Of a stretch of 64,000 nt of DNA, positions 32,487 to 41,876 are shown one piece after another. The translations under genes and the position numbers were made by a program. Origin of the DNA: Streptomyces sp. XM4193 (GTDB lineage Bacteria; Actinomycetota; Actinomycetes; Streptomycetales; Streptomycetaceae); assembly GCF_023072595.1 (NCBI RefSeq), contig NZ_JALLGK010000001.1:310001-374000 (forward strand), written 5' to 3'. The stretch's first letter is position 1; each line of letters opens with the position of its first letter. Under the pieces are notes generated by a model that was not told the origin of the DNA, did not search any database, and saw nothing but the letters and a program-made list of their open reading frames with translations.

Positions 32487-33239
32487 TCAACACCCCAGCT
32501 GTGCACCGCCGTTGACCTGGACACACTGCCCGGTCAGATGACCCGCGGCGTGCGAGGCCAACCAGTGCAGGGTCTCCGCCACGTCGCCCGGTGTGCCGAC
32601 GCGACCGGTGAAGGTCTCGGCCGCCAGCTCCTCGCGCCGCTCCGCCGGCATCCCCCGCGGCCCGAAGAAACCGGTGCTCTCGACATAGCCGGGCGCGACC
32701 AGGTTGACCGTGATGCCGTGCCGGCCGAGCTGCCGGGCCAGGTCGAAGGCGTACGGGTGCAGCGCCGCCTTGCTCGCGGCGTACGCGGCCGAGCCCGAAC
32801 CGCGGTGGGCGGCGATGGAGCTGAGGAAGAGGACACGCCCGCCCGGGCTCGCCAGCCGGTGACGCAGCGCTTCGGTGAGCAGTACGGCGGTGAGGACGTT
32901 GAGGCGGAAGTTGGCCGTCCAGTGGTGGGCCGCGTCGGCCACCGGGCCGCGCTCGTCGTCGGCGTCCGGTTCGAGCAGGCCGTTCCCGCCGGCGCCGTGC
33001 ACCAGCACGTCCACCGCGCCGTACTCGGCCTTCACCAACTGCGCCACCTGCTCGGCACCTTCGACGGTCGCCAGATCGGCGGCGAGAGCCTGCGCGCCGG
33101 GCACTCGCCCGGCCGCCTCCTGCACCACCCGCGCCCGGCGGCCGACGACCAGCACCTGGTCCCCGTCGGCTGCGAACCGGTGTGCGGTGGCCAGTCCGAT
33201 GCCCGTCCCACCGCCGCTGATCACCACAGTCCGAGTCAT
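32487..33239 (-). CDS. Short-chain dehydrogenase/reductase
   Basis: A 250-residue SDR. VVISGGGTGIGLATAHRFAA is the nucleotide-binding motif, GQ/HGAGGNGLLEPD the NNAG position (HGAG here), LSSIAAHRGSGSAAYAASKAALHPYAFDLAR gives Ser, Tyr and Lys, and NLVAPGYVESTGFF with GTPGDVAETLHWLASHAAGHLTGQCVQVNGG is the classical C-terminal part. Many members reduce ketones or 3-oxoacyl thioesters; nothing shows which. The gene lies between an exported amidase and the HAD/serS pair, on the same strand as them; the 137-base gap to the HAD gene makes joint transcription possible. Confidence 0.88.
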   Translation of the reverse strand: MTRTVVISGGGTGIGLATAHRFAADGDQVLVVGRRARVVQEAAGRVPGAQALAADLATVEGAEQVAQLVKAEYGAVDVLVHGAGGNGLLEPDADDERGPVADAAHHWTANFRLNVLTAVLLTEALRHRLASPGGRVLFLSSIAAHRGSGSAAYAASKAALHPYAFDLARQLGRHGITVNLVAPGYVESTGFFGPRGMPAERREELAAETFTGRVGTPGDVAETLHWLASHAAGHLTGQCVQVNGGAQLGC

Positions 33240-33376
33240 ACGCGGAGAGTAACCCACCGCTTCCGCAACCGTACCGACGCGCCCGCAACGCCCGCCGGAC
33301 CGCGGCCGGTTGCGCGGAACGGCACCGCGGCGCGGGTGCTGCACGGGCCGTACGGGATGCACCGGCCGTACGTGCG

Positions 33377-34186
33377 TCAGCGGGACTCGGCGAGGAGGCG
33401 TTCCAGGACCAGGGCGATGCCGTCGTCCTCGTGCGAGGCGGTGACCTCGTCGGCGACGGCCAGCAGCTCCGCGTGGGCGTTCGCCATGGCGACGCCGTGG
33501 GCCGCCCAGCGGAACATCGGGATGTCGTTCGGCATGTCGCCGAAGGCGATCGTCCCGGCCCGCTGCACGCCCAGCCGCCGTGCGGCGAGCGACAGGCCGG
33601 TGGCCTTGCTCAGACCCAGCGGGATCAGCTCGACGATGCCCGGGCCGGCCATCACCACGTCGACCAGGTGGCCCGCCAGATCGCGGCCCTTCTTGGCCAG
33701 TTCGTCGTCGCCCGTGCCGGCGCTCTGGATGTAGATCTTCGACAGCGGTTCGGCCCAGACCTCCGCGGGGTCCTCGAACCTGCGGAACGGCAGCTCGCCC
33801 TCGTACGCCCGGTAGTCGGGGCTGAGCAGCACCTCGCCGTCCAGCCCGTCCCGGGAGGCGGCCACCGCGAGCGGGCCGGTGACCCGCTCGATCTCGGCGA
33901 GCGCCGAGGCCGCGACCCTGCGGTCCAGGGTGACGGAGGTCAACAGGCGGCGCTCGCCCGCGTGGTAGACCTGCCCGCCCTGGCCGCAGACGGCGAGCCC
34001 GACGTGGCCGAGGTCCTCCAGTATCGGACGGGCCCAGGGGACGTTCCGGCCGGTGACGACGATGTGCGCGGCGCCCGCGGTGACGCTCGCGTCCAGCGCG
34101 GCCCTGGTGCGCGGCGAGACGGTGTCGTCGCCGCGCAGCAGGGTGCCGTCGAGATCGGTGGCCACCAGCCGGTACGGGAAACTCAC
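33377..34186 (-). CDS. Cof-type HAD phosphatase, translationally coupled to serS
   Basis: A 269-residue HAD hydrolase: motif [15 protein letters not shown], motif II Thr in IVVTGRN, motif III Lys in [12 protein letters not shown], motif [19 protein letters not shown], and a C2-type cap in the middle with [21 protein letters not shown]. The GTG start (34184-34186) overlaps the serS stop as GTGA, so it is read in the same transcript. In the related S. coelicolor region, as I recall, the same gene order occurs. Substrate unknown; it is similar in plan to the HAD enzyme at 2723-3643 but without the Gly/Gln insert. Confidence 0.9.
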   Translation of the reverse strand: MSFPYRLVATDLDGTLLRGDDTVSPRTRAALDASVTAGAAHIVVTGRNVPWARPILEDLGHVGLAVCGQGGQVYHAGERRLLTSVTLDRRVAASALAEIERVTGPLAVAASRDGLDGEVLLSPDYRAYEGELPFRRFEDPAEVWAEPLSKIYIQSAGTGDDELAKKGRDLAGHLVDVVMAGPGIVELIPLGLSKATGLSLAARRLGVQRAGTIAFGDMPNDIPMFRWAAHGVAMANAHAELLAVADEVTASHEDDGIALVLERLLAESR

Positions 34187-35460
34187 TTGGCGACCGGCTC
34201 CAGCACCTCGCGGCCACCGAGATAGGGCCTGAGCATCGCCGGCACCCGCACCGAGCCGTCGGCGAGCTGGTGGTTCTCCAGCAGCGCGACGATGGTGCGC
34301 GGTACGGCGCAGAGCGTGCCGTTCAGCGTGGCGAGCGGACGGACCTGCTTGCCGTCGCGGTAGCGGATCGAGAGCCTGCGCGCCTGGAACTCGTTGCAGT
34401 TGGAGGCGGAGGTCAGCTCGCGGTACTTGCCCTGGGTCGGGATCCACGCCTCGCAGTCGTACTTGCGCGAGGCCGAGGCGCCGAGGTCGCCGGTCGCCAC
34501 GTCGATGACCTGGAAGGGCAGTTCGAGGCCGGTCAGCCACTGCTTCTCCCACTCCAGCAGCCGCAGGTGCTCGGCCTCCGCGTCCTCGGGCGCGACGTAG
34601 GTGAACATCTCGACCTTGTCGAACTGGTGCACCCGGAAGATGCCCCGGGTGTCCTTGCCGTAGGTGCCGGCCTCGCGGCGGAAGCAGGGCGAGAAGCCCG
34701 CGTACCGCATCGGGAGCTGGTCCACCGAGAGGATCTCGTCCATGTGGTAGCCGGCGAGGGCGACCTCGGAGGTGCCGACCAGGTAGAGCTCGTCCTTCTC
34801 CAACTGGTAGACGTTCTCGGCGGCCTGGCCGAGGAAGCCGGTGCCCTCCATGGCGCGGGGCTTGACCAGCGCCGGGGTGAGCATCGGGGTGAAGCCGGCC
34901 TCGGTGGCCTGGGCGATGGCGGCGTTGACCAGGGCGAGCTCCAACAGCGCGCCGATGCCGGTGAGGTAGTAGAAGCGCGAACCGGAGACCTTCGCGCCGC
35001 GCTCGACGTCGATGGCGCCGAGCAGCTGGCCGAGCTCCAGGTGGTCCCGGGGAGTGAAGCCCTCGGCCTCGAAGTCGCGGATGGTGCCGAGCGTCTCCCG
35101 GACGGTGAAGTCGTCCTCGCCGCCCACCGGAACGTCGGGGTGGACGAGGTTGCCGAGGCGGAGCAGCAGCCGCTGGGTCTCCTCGGCCGCCTCGTTCTGC
35201 GCGGCGTCGGCCTCCTTGACGGCGGTCGACAGCTGCCCGGCCTTCTTCAGGAGCGCGGCCTTCTCCTCGCCCTGTGCCTTGGGGACGAGCTTGCCGAGGG
35301 TCTTCTGCTCGGCGCGCAGCTCGTCGAAGCGAGCGCTGGAGGACCGGCGTCGCTCGTCGGCGCTGAGCAGGGCGTCGACGAGGTCGACGTCCTCTCCTCG
35401 GGCGCGCTGCGAAGCGCGCACACGGTCGGGGTCCTCACGAAGCTGGCGAAGGTCAATCAC
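34183..35460 (-). CDS. serS: Seryl-tRNA synthetase
   Basis: A 425-residue class II synthetase that charges tRNA-Ser (and tRNA-Sec where present) with serine in the cytosol. The N-terminal long coiled-coil arm is residues about 30-100 ([30 protein letters not shown]). Motif 2 is [25 protein letters not shown], motif 3 is [19 protein letters not shown], and [13 protein letters not shown] and [11 protein letters not shown] are typical SerRS segments. Normal length. GTG start at 35458-35460. It ends in a GTGA overlap with the downstream HAD phosphatase. The 725-base region upstream carries DnaA-box-like sequences. The window also contains a tRNA-Ser gene at 63872-63959. Confidence 0.97.
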   Translation of the reverse strand: MIDLRQLREDPDRVRASQRARGEDVDLVDALLSADERRRSSSARFDELRAEQKTLGKLVPKAQGEEKAALLKKAGQLSTAVKEADAAQNEAAEETQRLLLRLGNLVHPDVPVGGEDDFTVRETLGTIRDFEAEGFTPRDHLELGQLLGAIDVERGAKVSGSRFYYLTGIGALLELALVNAAIAQATEAGFTPMLTPALVKPRAMEGTGFLGQAAENVYQLEKDELYLVGTSEVALAGYHMDEILSVDQLPMRYAGFSPCFRREAGTYGKDTRGIFRVHQFDKVEMFTYVAPEDAEAEHLRLLEWEKQWLTGLELPFQVIDVATGDLGASASRKYDCEAWIPTQGKYRELTSASNCNEFQARRLSIRYRDGKQVRPLATLNGTLCAVPRTIVALLENHQLADGSVRVPAMLRPYLGGREVLEPVAK

Positions 35461-35803
35461 CGGGCCAGGCTACCGGTGCGGCACGGCGGAGAGCCATGCG
35501 ATATCCCGCCGCAGGCGATAGTTCCTTTTGGTGGCGAGTGTGGCCTTTTATTGCAGTGAGGGCTGATTCCGGTCGGGGAGGTTCGGGGAGGTTCGGCGAG
35601 CGGCCGGTGCGGTCGTATCGGCGAGTGCCGGCCCGTCGCGGCGGAGCGGCCCGGGGGCGGCGGAGGGTGCCGAGTGGGTCGAGGCGGGTCCGAACGGGCG
35701 GGTCCGAACGGGTGGCCGGGGTGGGGCGACCGGGGGTGGGGAGAGGTCGCGCCGGTCGTGGTGGGTCGCCTGCCGGGCCCGTGCGACCACTGAATCCGCA
35801 CCC

Positions 35804-36127
35804 TGTGGAAGAAGGTCGTCGCCCTGCGTTATCCACAGGCGAGGTGACGCTCGCACATTCTGTCCACAGTTCACCTGGCCAAGCTGTGGAAATCTCGAAG
35901 ATCGTTTCAACGGCGGCGCGATGTCCCTTTGGTGTTGATTATCCGGGCTCGGTTAGCGCGCGTTCTCCTGAGCTTTCCCCGCGGTCGAGAGTTACTTGAA
36001 GGGAAATGATCGAGAAGTGGTGACATCTCGAAGTCTGTGGCGATTCATGGCTATCGAGAGGTAATGTCCCATTCCTCCTCGCGAGGAAGTCGACTTGTGC
36101 ACAGCGTGCCACCCGCCCTGTGGATAA
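35804..36127. promoter_or_regulatory. Cluster of DnaA-box-like 9-mers
   Basis: Two perfect TTATCCACA boxes: forward at 35829-35837 and reverse at 36119-36127 (TGTGGATAA). Also CTGTCCACA at 35860-35868 and TTGTGCACA at 36095-36103, each one change from the streptomycete consensus TTGTCCACA, and weaker boxes TGTGGAAGA at 35804-35812 and TGTGGAAAT at 35885-35893 (two changes each, reverse orientation). Six boxes in 324 bases of AT-rich DNA is far above chance for such GC-rich sequence. A cluster outside oriC that titrates DnaA has been described in S. coelicolor. Confidence 0.65.
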
Positions 36128-36128
36128 C

Positions 36129-36183
36129 TTTCCGGGCCCGGCGACCGGTGCGGCGGAACCGTACCGGCAACCGGGCCCGGAAA
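36129..36183 (-). terminator. Terminator of pheA
   Basis: TTTCCGGGCCCGG at 36129-36141 and its exact reverse complement CCGGGCCCGGAAA at 36171-36183, with a 29-base spacer that contains a further CCGGT..ACCGG pair. It begins three bases past the pheA stop codon. Confidence 0.75.
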
Positions 36184-36185
36184 CC

Positions 36186-37115
36186 TCAGCCGCGGCCGTC
36201 CATGCAGCGCATCACCCAGTCCGCAGCCGTGCTGAACGCCTCGTCGGTGGTGCCCGCCCGGACGGTCGGCGCCTGCCGGTCGGCCCGCGGGTAGGAACCG
36301 AGGAAACGCACCTTGCGCGACAGCCGTTGCAGCCCCATCAGCGCGTCCGCCACCCGACGGTCCTGGATGTGGCCCTCGCAGTCCACCGAGAAGCAGTACC
36401 GGCCGATGCCCTCACCGGTCGGGCGCGACTCGATCCGCATCATGTTCACGCCGCGCGACGCGTACTCGTGCAGCAGATCCAGCAGGGCGCCCGGATGGTC
36501 CTCGGTCAGCCAGAAGACCACGGAGGTCTTGTCGGTGCCGGTCGGCGCCGGCGGACGGGCGGGCCGGCCCACCAGTACGAAACGGGTCTCCGCGTTCTCC
36601 GCGTCGTGGATGTCGCTCACCAGGGCTTCCAGCCCGTAGGTCGCCGCCGCGAACTCCCCCGCGAACGCGGCGTCGTAGCGGCCCTCCTGCACCAGGCGCG
36701 CCCCGTCGGCGTTGGAGGCGGCCGACTCCCAGGTGACGTTCGGCAGATGACGCGCCAGCCAGCGGCGGACCTGCGGCTGCGCGACCGGATGCCCGGTCAC
36801 CGTCTTGATCTCCTCCAGCCGGGTGCCCGGCCGCACCAGCAGTGCGAAGGAGATCGGCAGGACGACCTCGCGGTAGATCATCAGCGCCTCGCCGGCGGCG
36901 AGTTCGTCGATGGTGGCGGTGACCCCGCCCTCCACCGAGTTCTCGATCGGTACGAGCGCGCCCGCGGCCTCGCCGCCGCGCACGGCGTCCAACGCGGCCG
37001 GCACCGAGACCATCGGAATCAGCTCGCGCGTCGCGGCCTCGGGCAGGGTGCGGATCGCGGCTTCGGTGAAGGTGCCCTCGGGCCCCAGATACGTGTAGCG
37101 ACTGGCGGGTGACAT
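36186..37115 (-). CDS. pheA: Prephenate dehydratase
   Basis: A 309-residue enzyme that turns prephenate into phenylpyruvate, the committed step of phenylalanine synthesis. The catalytic part spans residues about 5-185: YTYLGPEGTFTEAAIRTLP at the start, LVPIENSVEGGVTATIDELA, and ENAETRFVLVGRP with the conserved TRF catalytic Thr. Residues about 205-280 form an ACT domain for feedback inhibition by phenylalanine: FWLTEDHPGALLDLLHEYASRGVNMMRIESRPTGE with the ESRP motif. It has no chorismate-mutase domain, as is normal for actinobacteria. It is followed downstream by the DnaA-box stretch and serS on the same strand. Confidence 0.96.
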   Translation of the reverse strand: MSPASRYTYLGPEGTFTEAAIRTLPEAATRELIPMVSVPAALDAVRGGEAAGALVPIENSVEGGVTATIDELAAGEALMIYREVVLPISFALLVRPGTRLEEIKTVTGHPVAQPQVRRWLARHLPNVTWESAASNADGARLVQEGRYDAAFAGEFAAATYGLEALVSDIHDAENAETRFVLVGRPARPPAPTGTDKTSVVFWLTEDHPGALLDLLHEYASRGVNMMRIESRPTGEGIGRYCFSVDCEGHIQDRRVADALMGLQRLSRKVRFLGSYPRADRQAPTVRAGTTDEAFSTAADWVMRCMDGRG

Positions 37116-37197
37116 GCCGCCACACTAACCAGCGCTTCCGCCCCCGGAGGCCGGGTCTCACCCCGCGAACGACTGCTCTCCCGCCGCCTCGCGGTCG

Positions 37198-38481
37198 TCA
37201 GCCCTCCAGCAGCCGCTGGCCCACGTACTCGCCCTCGCCCGGCCCGCCCGGCACCGCGAACAGCCCGCTCGCCTCGTGGCGGATGAAGCGCGAGAGCGCG
37301 TCCCCGCGGTCGAGCTTGCGCTGCACCGGTACGAAGCCCTTCTGCGGGTCGGCCTGCCAGGCGATGAAGAGCAGCCCGGCGTCCTCGGCACCGTCCTCGC
37401 GGAGCCCGTCGTGGTACGAGAACGGCCGCCGCAGCATCGTGGCGCCGCCGCTGGTCTCCGGCGCGGAGACCCGGGCGTGGGCGTCGAAGGGAATGGCCAG
37501 TTCGCCCTCGTCGTTCTGCTTCTCCAGGTCCATCGGCGTCCGCTCCTGCCCGCCGGACAGCGGCGCACCGTCGGACTTCCGGCGCCCGATGACGGCTTCC
37601 TGCCGGGCCGTGGACTGCTCGTCCCACTTCTCCAGCAGCATCCGGATGCGGCGAACGACGGCGTACGAGCCGCCCTCCATCCACGCGGGACTGCGGGAGT
37701 CGCCGCCGCGCGGCACGAAGACATGGCCGTCGAAGTCCTCGTCCGAGGGGGCCGGGTTGTTGGTGCCGTCGACCTGGCCCATCAGGTTGCGGGTGGTGCG
37801 CGGCCGGTCGGTCGCCCCGCGTGCGCGGTTGAAGCCGGACATCTGCCAGCGCTGCCGGGCCGCGTCGCCGACCTCGCGCCGCAGCGCGCGCAGCGCGTGC
37901 ACGACCACCAGGGCGTCGTCCGCACCGATCTGCACCCACAGGTCACCGCCCGAACGCCCGCTCTCCAGCGCGTCGTTGCTGAACTCCGGCAGCGGTGCGA
38001 GCGCGGCCGGGCGCCGGTCGGTGAGCTTGGTGCGGTCGAAGAACCCCGCGCCGAAACCGAAGGTGACGGTCAGCGAGGAGGGGCCCGCGTCCAGGGCGAC
38101 ACCGGTGTCCGCGGCACCGCCGGACGTCACCGGCTCGCCCGCCATCAGCTTCTCCGCCGTGGCCGACCAGCGCCGCAGCAGCGCGGCGGCCTCCTTCGCG
38201 CCCGCGCCGGGGGCGAGGTCGAAGGCGAGCAACTGCCCGTGCGCCTGGAGGGGTTCGACGATTCCCGCCTGGTGCGGGCCGCGGAACCCCACCCGGGTGC
38301 TGCCCACCGCCGACAGGAGTGTCGGCGGCTCGTCGCGGACCAGCGCCGTCGTCGCGGCGCCGCCCGCCGCGCCGACCACCAGCCCGGTCGCGCCCGCCGC
38401 GCCGACGGTGCCGATCAGCCGGCGGCGGGTGAGGCCCGGGATCTCGTTGTCCGGTGCGGGTGCGGGGGGTGTCTCTGCCAT
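37198..38481 (-). CDS. dtpA: Dyp-type heme peroxidase, Tat-exported (DtpA/EfeB-like)
   Basis: A 427-residue DyP-type peroxidase with a twin-arginine signal at residues about 18-45 (TRRRLIGTVGAAGATGLVVGAAGG). The catalytic GxxDG motif is MGQVDGTNNPAPSDED (Asp as the distal residue), and the proximal heme His is in the IPFDAHARVSAP segment; the C-terminal GLLFIAWQADPQKGFVPVQRKLD is also typical. In S. lividans, DtpA in this same copper gene cluster is needed for maturation of the copper oxidase GlxA; the neighbours here (CopC/CopD, PCu(A)C, Sco) match. EfeB-type iron release is a less likely alternative because no EfeU/EfeO is nearby. Its start lies ten bases past the CopCD stop. Confidence 0.9.
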   Translation of the reverse strand: MAETPPAPAPDNEIPGLTRRRLIGTVGAAGATGLVVGAAGGAATTALVRDEPPTLLSAVGSTRVGFRGPHQAGIVEPLQAHGQLLAFDLAPGAGAKEAAALLRRWSATAEKLMAGEPVTSGGAADTGVALDAGPSSLTVTFGFGAGFFDRTKLTDRRPAALAPLPEFSNDALESGRSGGDLWVQIGADDALVVVHALRALRREVGDAARQRWQMSGFNRARGATDRPRTTRNLMGQVDGTNNPAPSDEDFDGHVFVPRGGDSRSPAWMEGGSYAVVRRIRMLLEKWDEQSTARQEAVIGRRKSDGAPLSGGQERTPMDLEKQNDEGELAIPFDAHARVSAPETSGGATMLRRPFSYHDGLREDGAEDAGLLFIAWQADPQKGFVPVQRKLDRGDALSRFIRHEASGLFAVPGGPGEGEYVGQRLLEG

Positions 38482-38490
38482 GGTGGTGCC

Positions 38491-40617
38491 TCAGCCGATC
38501 TTCACGGTTCTGGTCTCGGTGATCTGGTCGATGTCCGAGGTGCGTACGGTCACGGCGAGCTCCCACTCGCCCGGCCGGGGCAGCTGGACTCCCTCGCTGC
38601 TCCAGTGCCGCTCGCTCCCCTCCACCGGCTCGGGGGAGAACTGAAGAGGCCCGATCTCCTCCTTCGCCAGGGTGAGGGAGACCCGTACCTCCTCGGCGTC
38701 CACATCCGTGCGGACGTGCAGCACGTTGTCGCCGGTGCGGCCGGGGTCCAGCTCCACCAGCGCCGTGCCCTCGCCGTCTTCGCCTCCGGTGTCGAAGGGG
38801 ACGGAGAGCTCAACCGGCCGGTCCGGTACGGCCGTTGAGGTGTCGCCGGCACGCGCGGCCGCCTCCGCGGTGCGCCCGGGCTCGGTGCCGGTGAGCACGG
38901 TGGTCACCGCCAGCAGCACGGCCGCCACGGCCGCCTCCACGAGTACGCCCCGCCGCAGTCCGGCACGCTCCGGATCGGCGTCCCGCTCCTTGCGGCGCCG
39001 CGCCTGTTCCACCGCCGCCGCCTGCCGGGCCAGCTGCGCCGCCCGTACGGGGTCCGCCGCGGGTACGGGGCCCTCCGTCGGTACGGGGTCCGCCGCCGGG
39101 CGGTCGCGGTCGCCACCGCCACCGCCGGCGTCGGACCGGCCGTGGTCCTCGCCGCTGCCCCGTTCCCGGCCGTCGTCGTCCCGTTTCCGGCCGTCGTCGG
39201 CGGCCTCGGCGTCGGGCCGCGGGTCGGTCTCCGCCGAACCGCCCTGCTCCGCCGCGGAGTTCGCCTCGGATACGGCCCCGGCGCTCGGCCCGGACGGACC
39301 GGAGCGCCCGTCCGTCGCGTCGCCGGGCACCTTGGCCAGCGCGGCGACCCAGCGGCGCGAGTACCGGGCGGCGACGAGCAGCACCCCCAGCAGCGCCAGT
39401 TTCGCCAGCAGCAGCCGCCCGTACTCCGTACCGGTCAGCGCGGACCAGCTGCCCAGCTGCCGCCACGACTGGTACAGCCCGGTCGCGGCCAGCACCACCA
39501 CGGCGCCGAACGCCACCGCGGAGAAGCGCCGCACCGCCGCGCGCGGCACCGGCACCTCGCCGCGGTACAGCACGCTCAGCAGCGCCGCGAGCCCGCCCAA
39601 CCAGACGGCCATCGCCAGCAGATGGACGATCGAGACCGGCACCGCCACCTGTGGCTGCGGCCCGGTCGAGGCGTGCTCGGCCATCGCCCAGGTGGCCGCG
39701 ACACCGAGCGTCAGCACCGAACCGCCCAGTACGAGGCCGAGGTGCAGATCGCGCTGCTGCCGCTCTCCGCGCTCCCGGGCCCCGCTCCGGTACGACCCGA
39801 ACAGCACCGCGACGAAGAGCGCCGCCACCGCGCACAGCAGCAGCCGCGAGACCAGCGCCGTACCGGTTCCGGTCTCCACGACCGCCGCCAGCCCGGACAG
39901 GTCGAACGCGTCCGGCACCCCGCCTCCGGTGGTGTACGGGTGCCGCAGCAGCAGCGCCAGCAGCGTCGACACCACGAGCGTCAGCCAGCCGCCGACGACC
40001 AGCCGCCGCAGCACCGCGGAGCCCGCCCCCTCGCGCCACACCGCGAGCACGAACGCGCAGCCGCCGACCAGCAGCAGGAAGCCGCCGTAGGCGAAGTACC
40101 GCGCAGCGTCGTACAGTCCGCCGACCGGGCCGCCGCCGGCCTGCTGCTCCGGCAGCTCGACCGAGGTCTCGGAGGGTGCGCCGATCGAGAAGGTGAAGGC
40201 TCCGGACACCGGGTGGCTGTCCGCCGATACGGCCTGCCAGGCCACGGTGTACGTGCCGTCGGCGACGCCGGAGCGCAGACCGACGCCCCAGCGGATCACC
40301 GACTCGCTGCACAGGTCCTGCAGTTCACCGGTGTCGACCCGCTCGCCGTCCGGATCGAGGACGCGGATCGAGTCGTCGTTCATCGCGACCTGCTCGGAGA
40401 AGGTCAGGGTCACGGTGTCCGGTGCCGATGCCACCACCGCACCCTGCGCCGGATCGCTGCCGGTCAGCGCGGCGTGCGCGGCTGCCTCGGTGGCGGTGCC
40501 GAGCACACCGAGCAGGGCCGCGAACACCACTGCCGCGACGGCCGAAAGCCGTGCGAGCAGGGGGCGTTGAGGCGGCCCGGCGGTCGTGCCGACGGCGCGG
40601 GGTGCGGTGGCGGTCAT
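38491..40617 (-). CDS. CopC-CopD fusion copper-handling membrane protein
   Basis: A 708-residue protein. Signal-like segment residues 22-46 (LSAVAAVVFAALLGVLGTATEAAAHA) ends at the His of AHAALTGSDPAQGAVV, the CopC domain start with the N-terminal copper-binding His; CopC runs to about residue 145 (AWQAVSADSHPVSGAFTFSIG). Eight hydrophobic segments (about 165-440) form CopD (YFAYGGFLLLVGGCAFVLAVW, LLLCAVAALFVAVLFGSY, SIVHLLAMAVWLGGLAALLSVLY). A charged disordered loop of about 115 residues (GGSAETDPRPDAEAADDGRK onward) interrupts the membrane part before a final helix and a soluble beta domain of 110 residues. It takes up or moves copper across the membrane. Confidence 0.9.
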   Translation of the reverse strand: MTATAPRAVGTTAGPPQRPLLARLSAVAAVVFAALLGVLGTATEAAAHAALTGSDPAQGAVVASAPDTVTLTFSEQVAMNDDSIRVLDPDGERVDTGELQDLCSESVIRWGVGLRSGVADGTYTVAWQAVSADSHPVSGAFTFSIGAPSETSVELPEQQAGGGPVGGLYDAARYFAYGGFLLLVGGCAFVLAVWREGAGSAVLRRLVVGGWLTLVVSTLLALLLRHPYTTGGGVPDAFDLSGLAAVVETGTGTALVSRLLLCAVAALFVAVLFGSYRSGARERGERQQRDLHLGLVLGGSVLTLGVAATWAMAEHASTGPQPQVAVPVSIVHLLAMAVWLGGLAALLSVLYRGEVPVPRAAVRRFSAVAFGAVVVLAATGLYQSWRQLGSWSALTGTEYGRLLLAKLALLGVLLVAARYSRRWVAALAKVPGDATDGRSGPSGPSAGAVSEANSAAEQGGSAETDPRPDAEAADDGRKRDDDGRERGSGEDHGRSDAGGGGGDRDRPAADPVPTEGPVPAADPVRAAQLARQAAAVEQARRRKERDADPERAGLRRGVLVEAAVAAVLLAVTTVLTGTEPGRTAEAAARAGDTSTAVPDRPVELSVPFDTGGEDGEGTALVELDPGRTGDNVLHVRTDVDAEEVRVSLTLAKEEIGPLQFSPEPVEGSERHWSSEGVQLPRPGEWELAVTVRTSDIDQITETRTVKIG

Positions 40618-40680
40618 CGTTTCTCTCTTCTGCGGCCGGTCAACTCGCGGACAGACAGAGCCTGTTCACTCCGGCCGTGC

Positions 40681-41172
40681 TCAATGCGCGTGCGGATTGT
40701 GGGTCTTGGCCTCGACCGTCATCTCGACGGTGATCGGATCGGAGTCCTCGAACTCCAGCTCCACCTCCACCCGGTCGCCCTCGGACACCTCGCGCTTGAG
40801 TCCCATGAACATCAAGTGGTCGCCGCCCCGGCTGAGTTCGAGGCTGCCGCCGGCCGGCACCTCGAAGGACTCGACCTCGCGCATCTTGTTGTCCACGGTC
40901 TCGTGCAGCTGGACGTCGTCGGAGAGGTCGCTGGAGACCCCGACGAGAGTGTCGTCCGCGTCGCCCTTGTTCTGCACGGTCAGGAAGCCGCCCGCCATCC
41001 TGTCGTTCAGCGGCTCCGGCACGAAGGCGCCGTCGACGGTCAGTTCGGGCCGGGCCGAGTCCGCGCCCGAACTGCCCGAGTCCGAACCGGAGTCCGAGTC
41101 CCCCGAGCCGCAGCCGGCCAGGAGCAGCGCGCCGAGCGCGAGTGCGGCGGGAAGTGCGGTGCGTCGCATCAC
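40681..41172 (-). CDS. ecuC: PCu(A)C copper chaperone lipoprotein (ECuC-like)
   Basis: A 163-residue lipoprotein. Signal peptide ends in the lipobox LLLAGC, and a Gly/Ser/Asp linker follows. The PCu(A)C copper-site is seen: QLHETVDNKMREVE, then 21 residues, then GGDHLMFMGL, the M-x21-H-x-M arrangement; the first His-Met spacing is six residues, shorter than the usual ten. The C-terminus ends in a His-rich tail (KTHNPHAH) that may add a site. In S. lividans, ECuC passes Cu(I) to Sco for delivery to cytochrome oxidase and GlxA. The start is the GTG at 41170-41172 or ATG at 41167-41169; both overlap the Sco stop codon, so translation is coupled. Confidence 0.92.
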   Translation of the reverse strand: MMRRTALPAALALGALLLAGCGSGDSDSGSDSGSSGADSARPELTVDGAFVPEPLNDRMAGGFLTVQNKGDADDTLVGVSSDLSDDVQLHETVDNKMREVESFEVPAGGSLELSRGGDHLMFMGLKREVSEGDRVEVELEFEDSDPITVEMTVEAKTHNPHAH

Positions 41173-41876
41173 GGGGTCTCTCCCTCGACGAGCTTCGGCA
41201 GGTCCTCGGTGTACGTCTCCTGGGTCACCTTGTCGGTGTAGAGCACCCGGGCCTTGTCGTCCTTCGGCGAGAAGAACAGCACCTGGGAGCCGTGGTTGGA
41301 GACGATCTGGCCCTTCTTGTCCTTGGTGGAGGGCTCGATGGAGATGCCGAGCGTGCGGGCGCCGGCCTGGATGGTGTCGAAGTCACCGGTCAGCCCGACC
41401 GAGCCGGGCGCGGCGCTCTTGAGCCACTTGCCGAGCTCCTCGGGGGTGTCCCGGTCGGGGTCGGTGGTCACGAAGACGACCCTGAGCTTCTCCTGGTCCT
41501 TCTTCGGCAGCTCGTTCCTGGCGACGGCGATGTTGCTCATCGTCAGCGGGCAGACGTCCGGGCAGTTGGTGTAGCCGAAGTAGATCAGCGTCGGCCGGCC
41601 CTTGGTCTCCTCGATGAAGTCGTACTCCTCGCCCTCGGTGTCGGTCAGTACGAGGTCGGGCTTCTCGAACGGGCGGTCCAGGACGGTGGCCTTCTTGGTG
41701 CCGCTGTCCTGCGAACCCTCGACGATGGCGTCGCCCTTGTCGCCCGAGTCCTTCCCGGAGCCGGAGTCGGACCCGCAGGCGGTGAGGCCGAGCGCGAGCG
41801 CGGCGGCGAGGGCCGCGGCGTACACGCCCCGGCGCGGACGTCGGCCGCGGGGTGGCGCGGCGGTGGTGCGGTGCAT
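41169..41876 (-). CDS. SCO1/SenC-family copper chaperone lipoprotein
   Basis: A 235-residue lipoprotein with a lipobox LTAC after a helix (VYAAALAAALALGLTAC). The thioredoxin-like domain contains the Cu-binding CxxxC motif in IYFGYTNCPDVCPLTM and the third ligand His in IVSNHGSQVLFFSPKDD, plus VVFVTTDPDRDTPEELGKWL typical of Sco. It receives copper from the PCu(A)C chaperone and inserts it into the CuA site of cytochrome c oxidase or related enzymes. AAGGAA lies five bases before the ATG at 41874-41876. The end overlaps the ecuC start. Confidence 0.94.
   Translation of the reverse strand: MHRTTAAPPRGRRPRRGVYAAALAAALALGLTACGSDSGSGKDSGDKGDAIVEGSQDSGTKKATVLDRPFEKPDLVLTDTEGEEYDFIEETKGRPTLIYFGYTNCPDVCPLTMSNIAVARNELPKKDQEKLRVVFVTTDPDRDTPEELGKWLKSAAPGSVGLTGDFDTIQAGARTLGISIEPSTKDKKGQIVSNHGSQVLFFSPKDDKARVLYTDKVTQETYTEDLPKLVEGETP

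Larger units (their letters stand above)
35461..36185. other. Long gene-free stretch between serS and pheA
   Basis: About 725 bases. The part from roughly 35800 to 36130 is noticeably AT-richer than its surroundings and contains several DnaA-box-like 9-mers on both strands (separate entry). Nearer serS, G-rich repeats occur (AGGTTCGGGGAGGTTCGG at about 35580-35600 and GGGTCCGAACGGGCGGGTCC around 35690). Open frames here (for example 35496-35999) are Arg/Gly-rich and not convincing. Confidence 0.5.

Noticed and set aside
35496..35999. A 167-residue open frame upstream of serS
   Set aside because: It crosses the DnaA-box stretch, is Arg/Gly-rich and has no ribosome binding site or motif.
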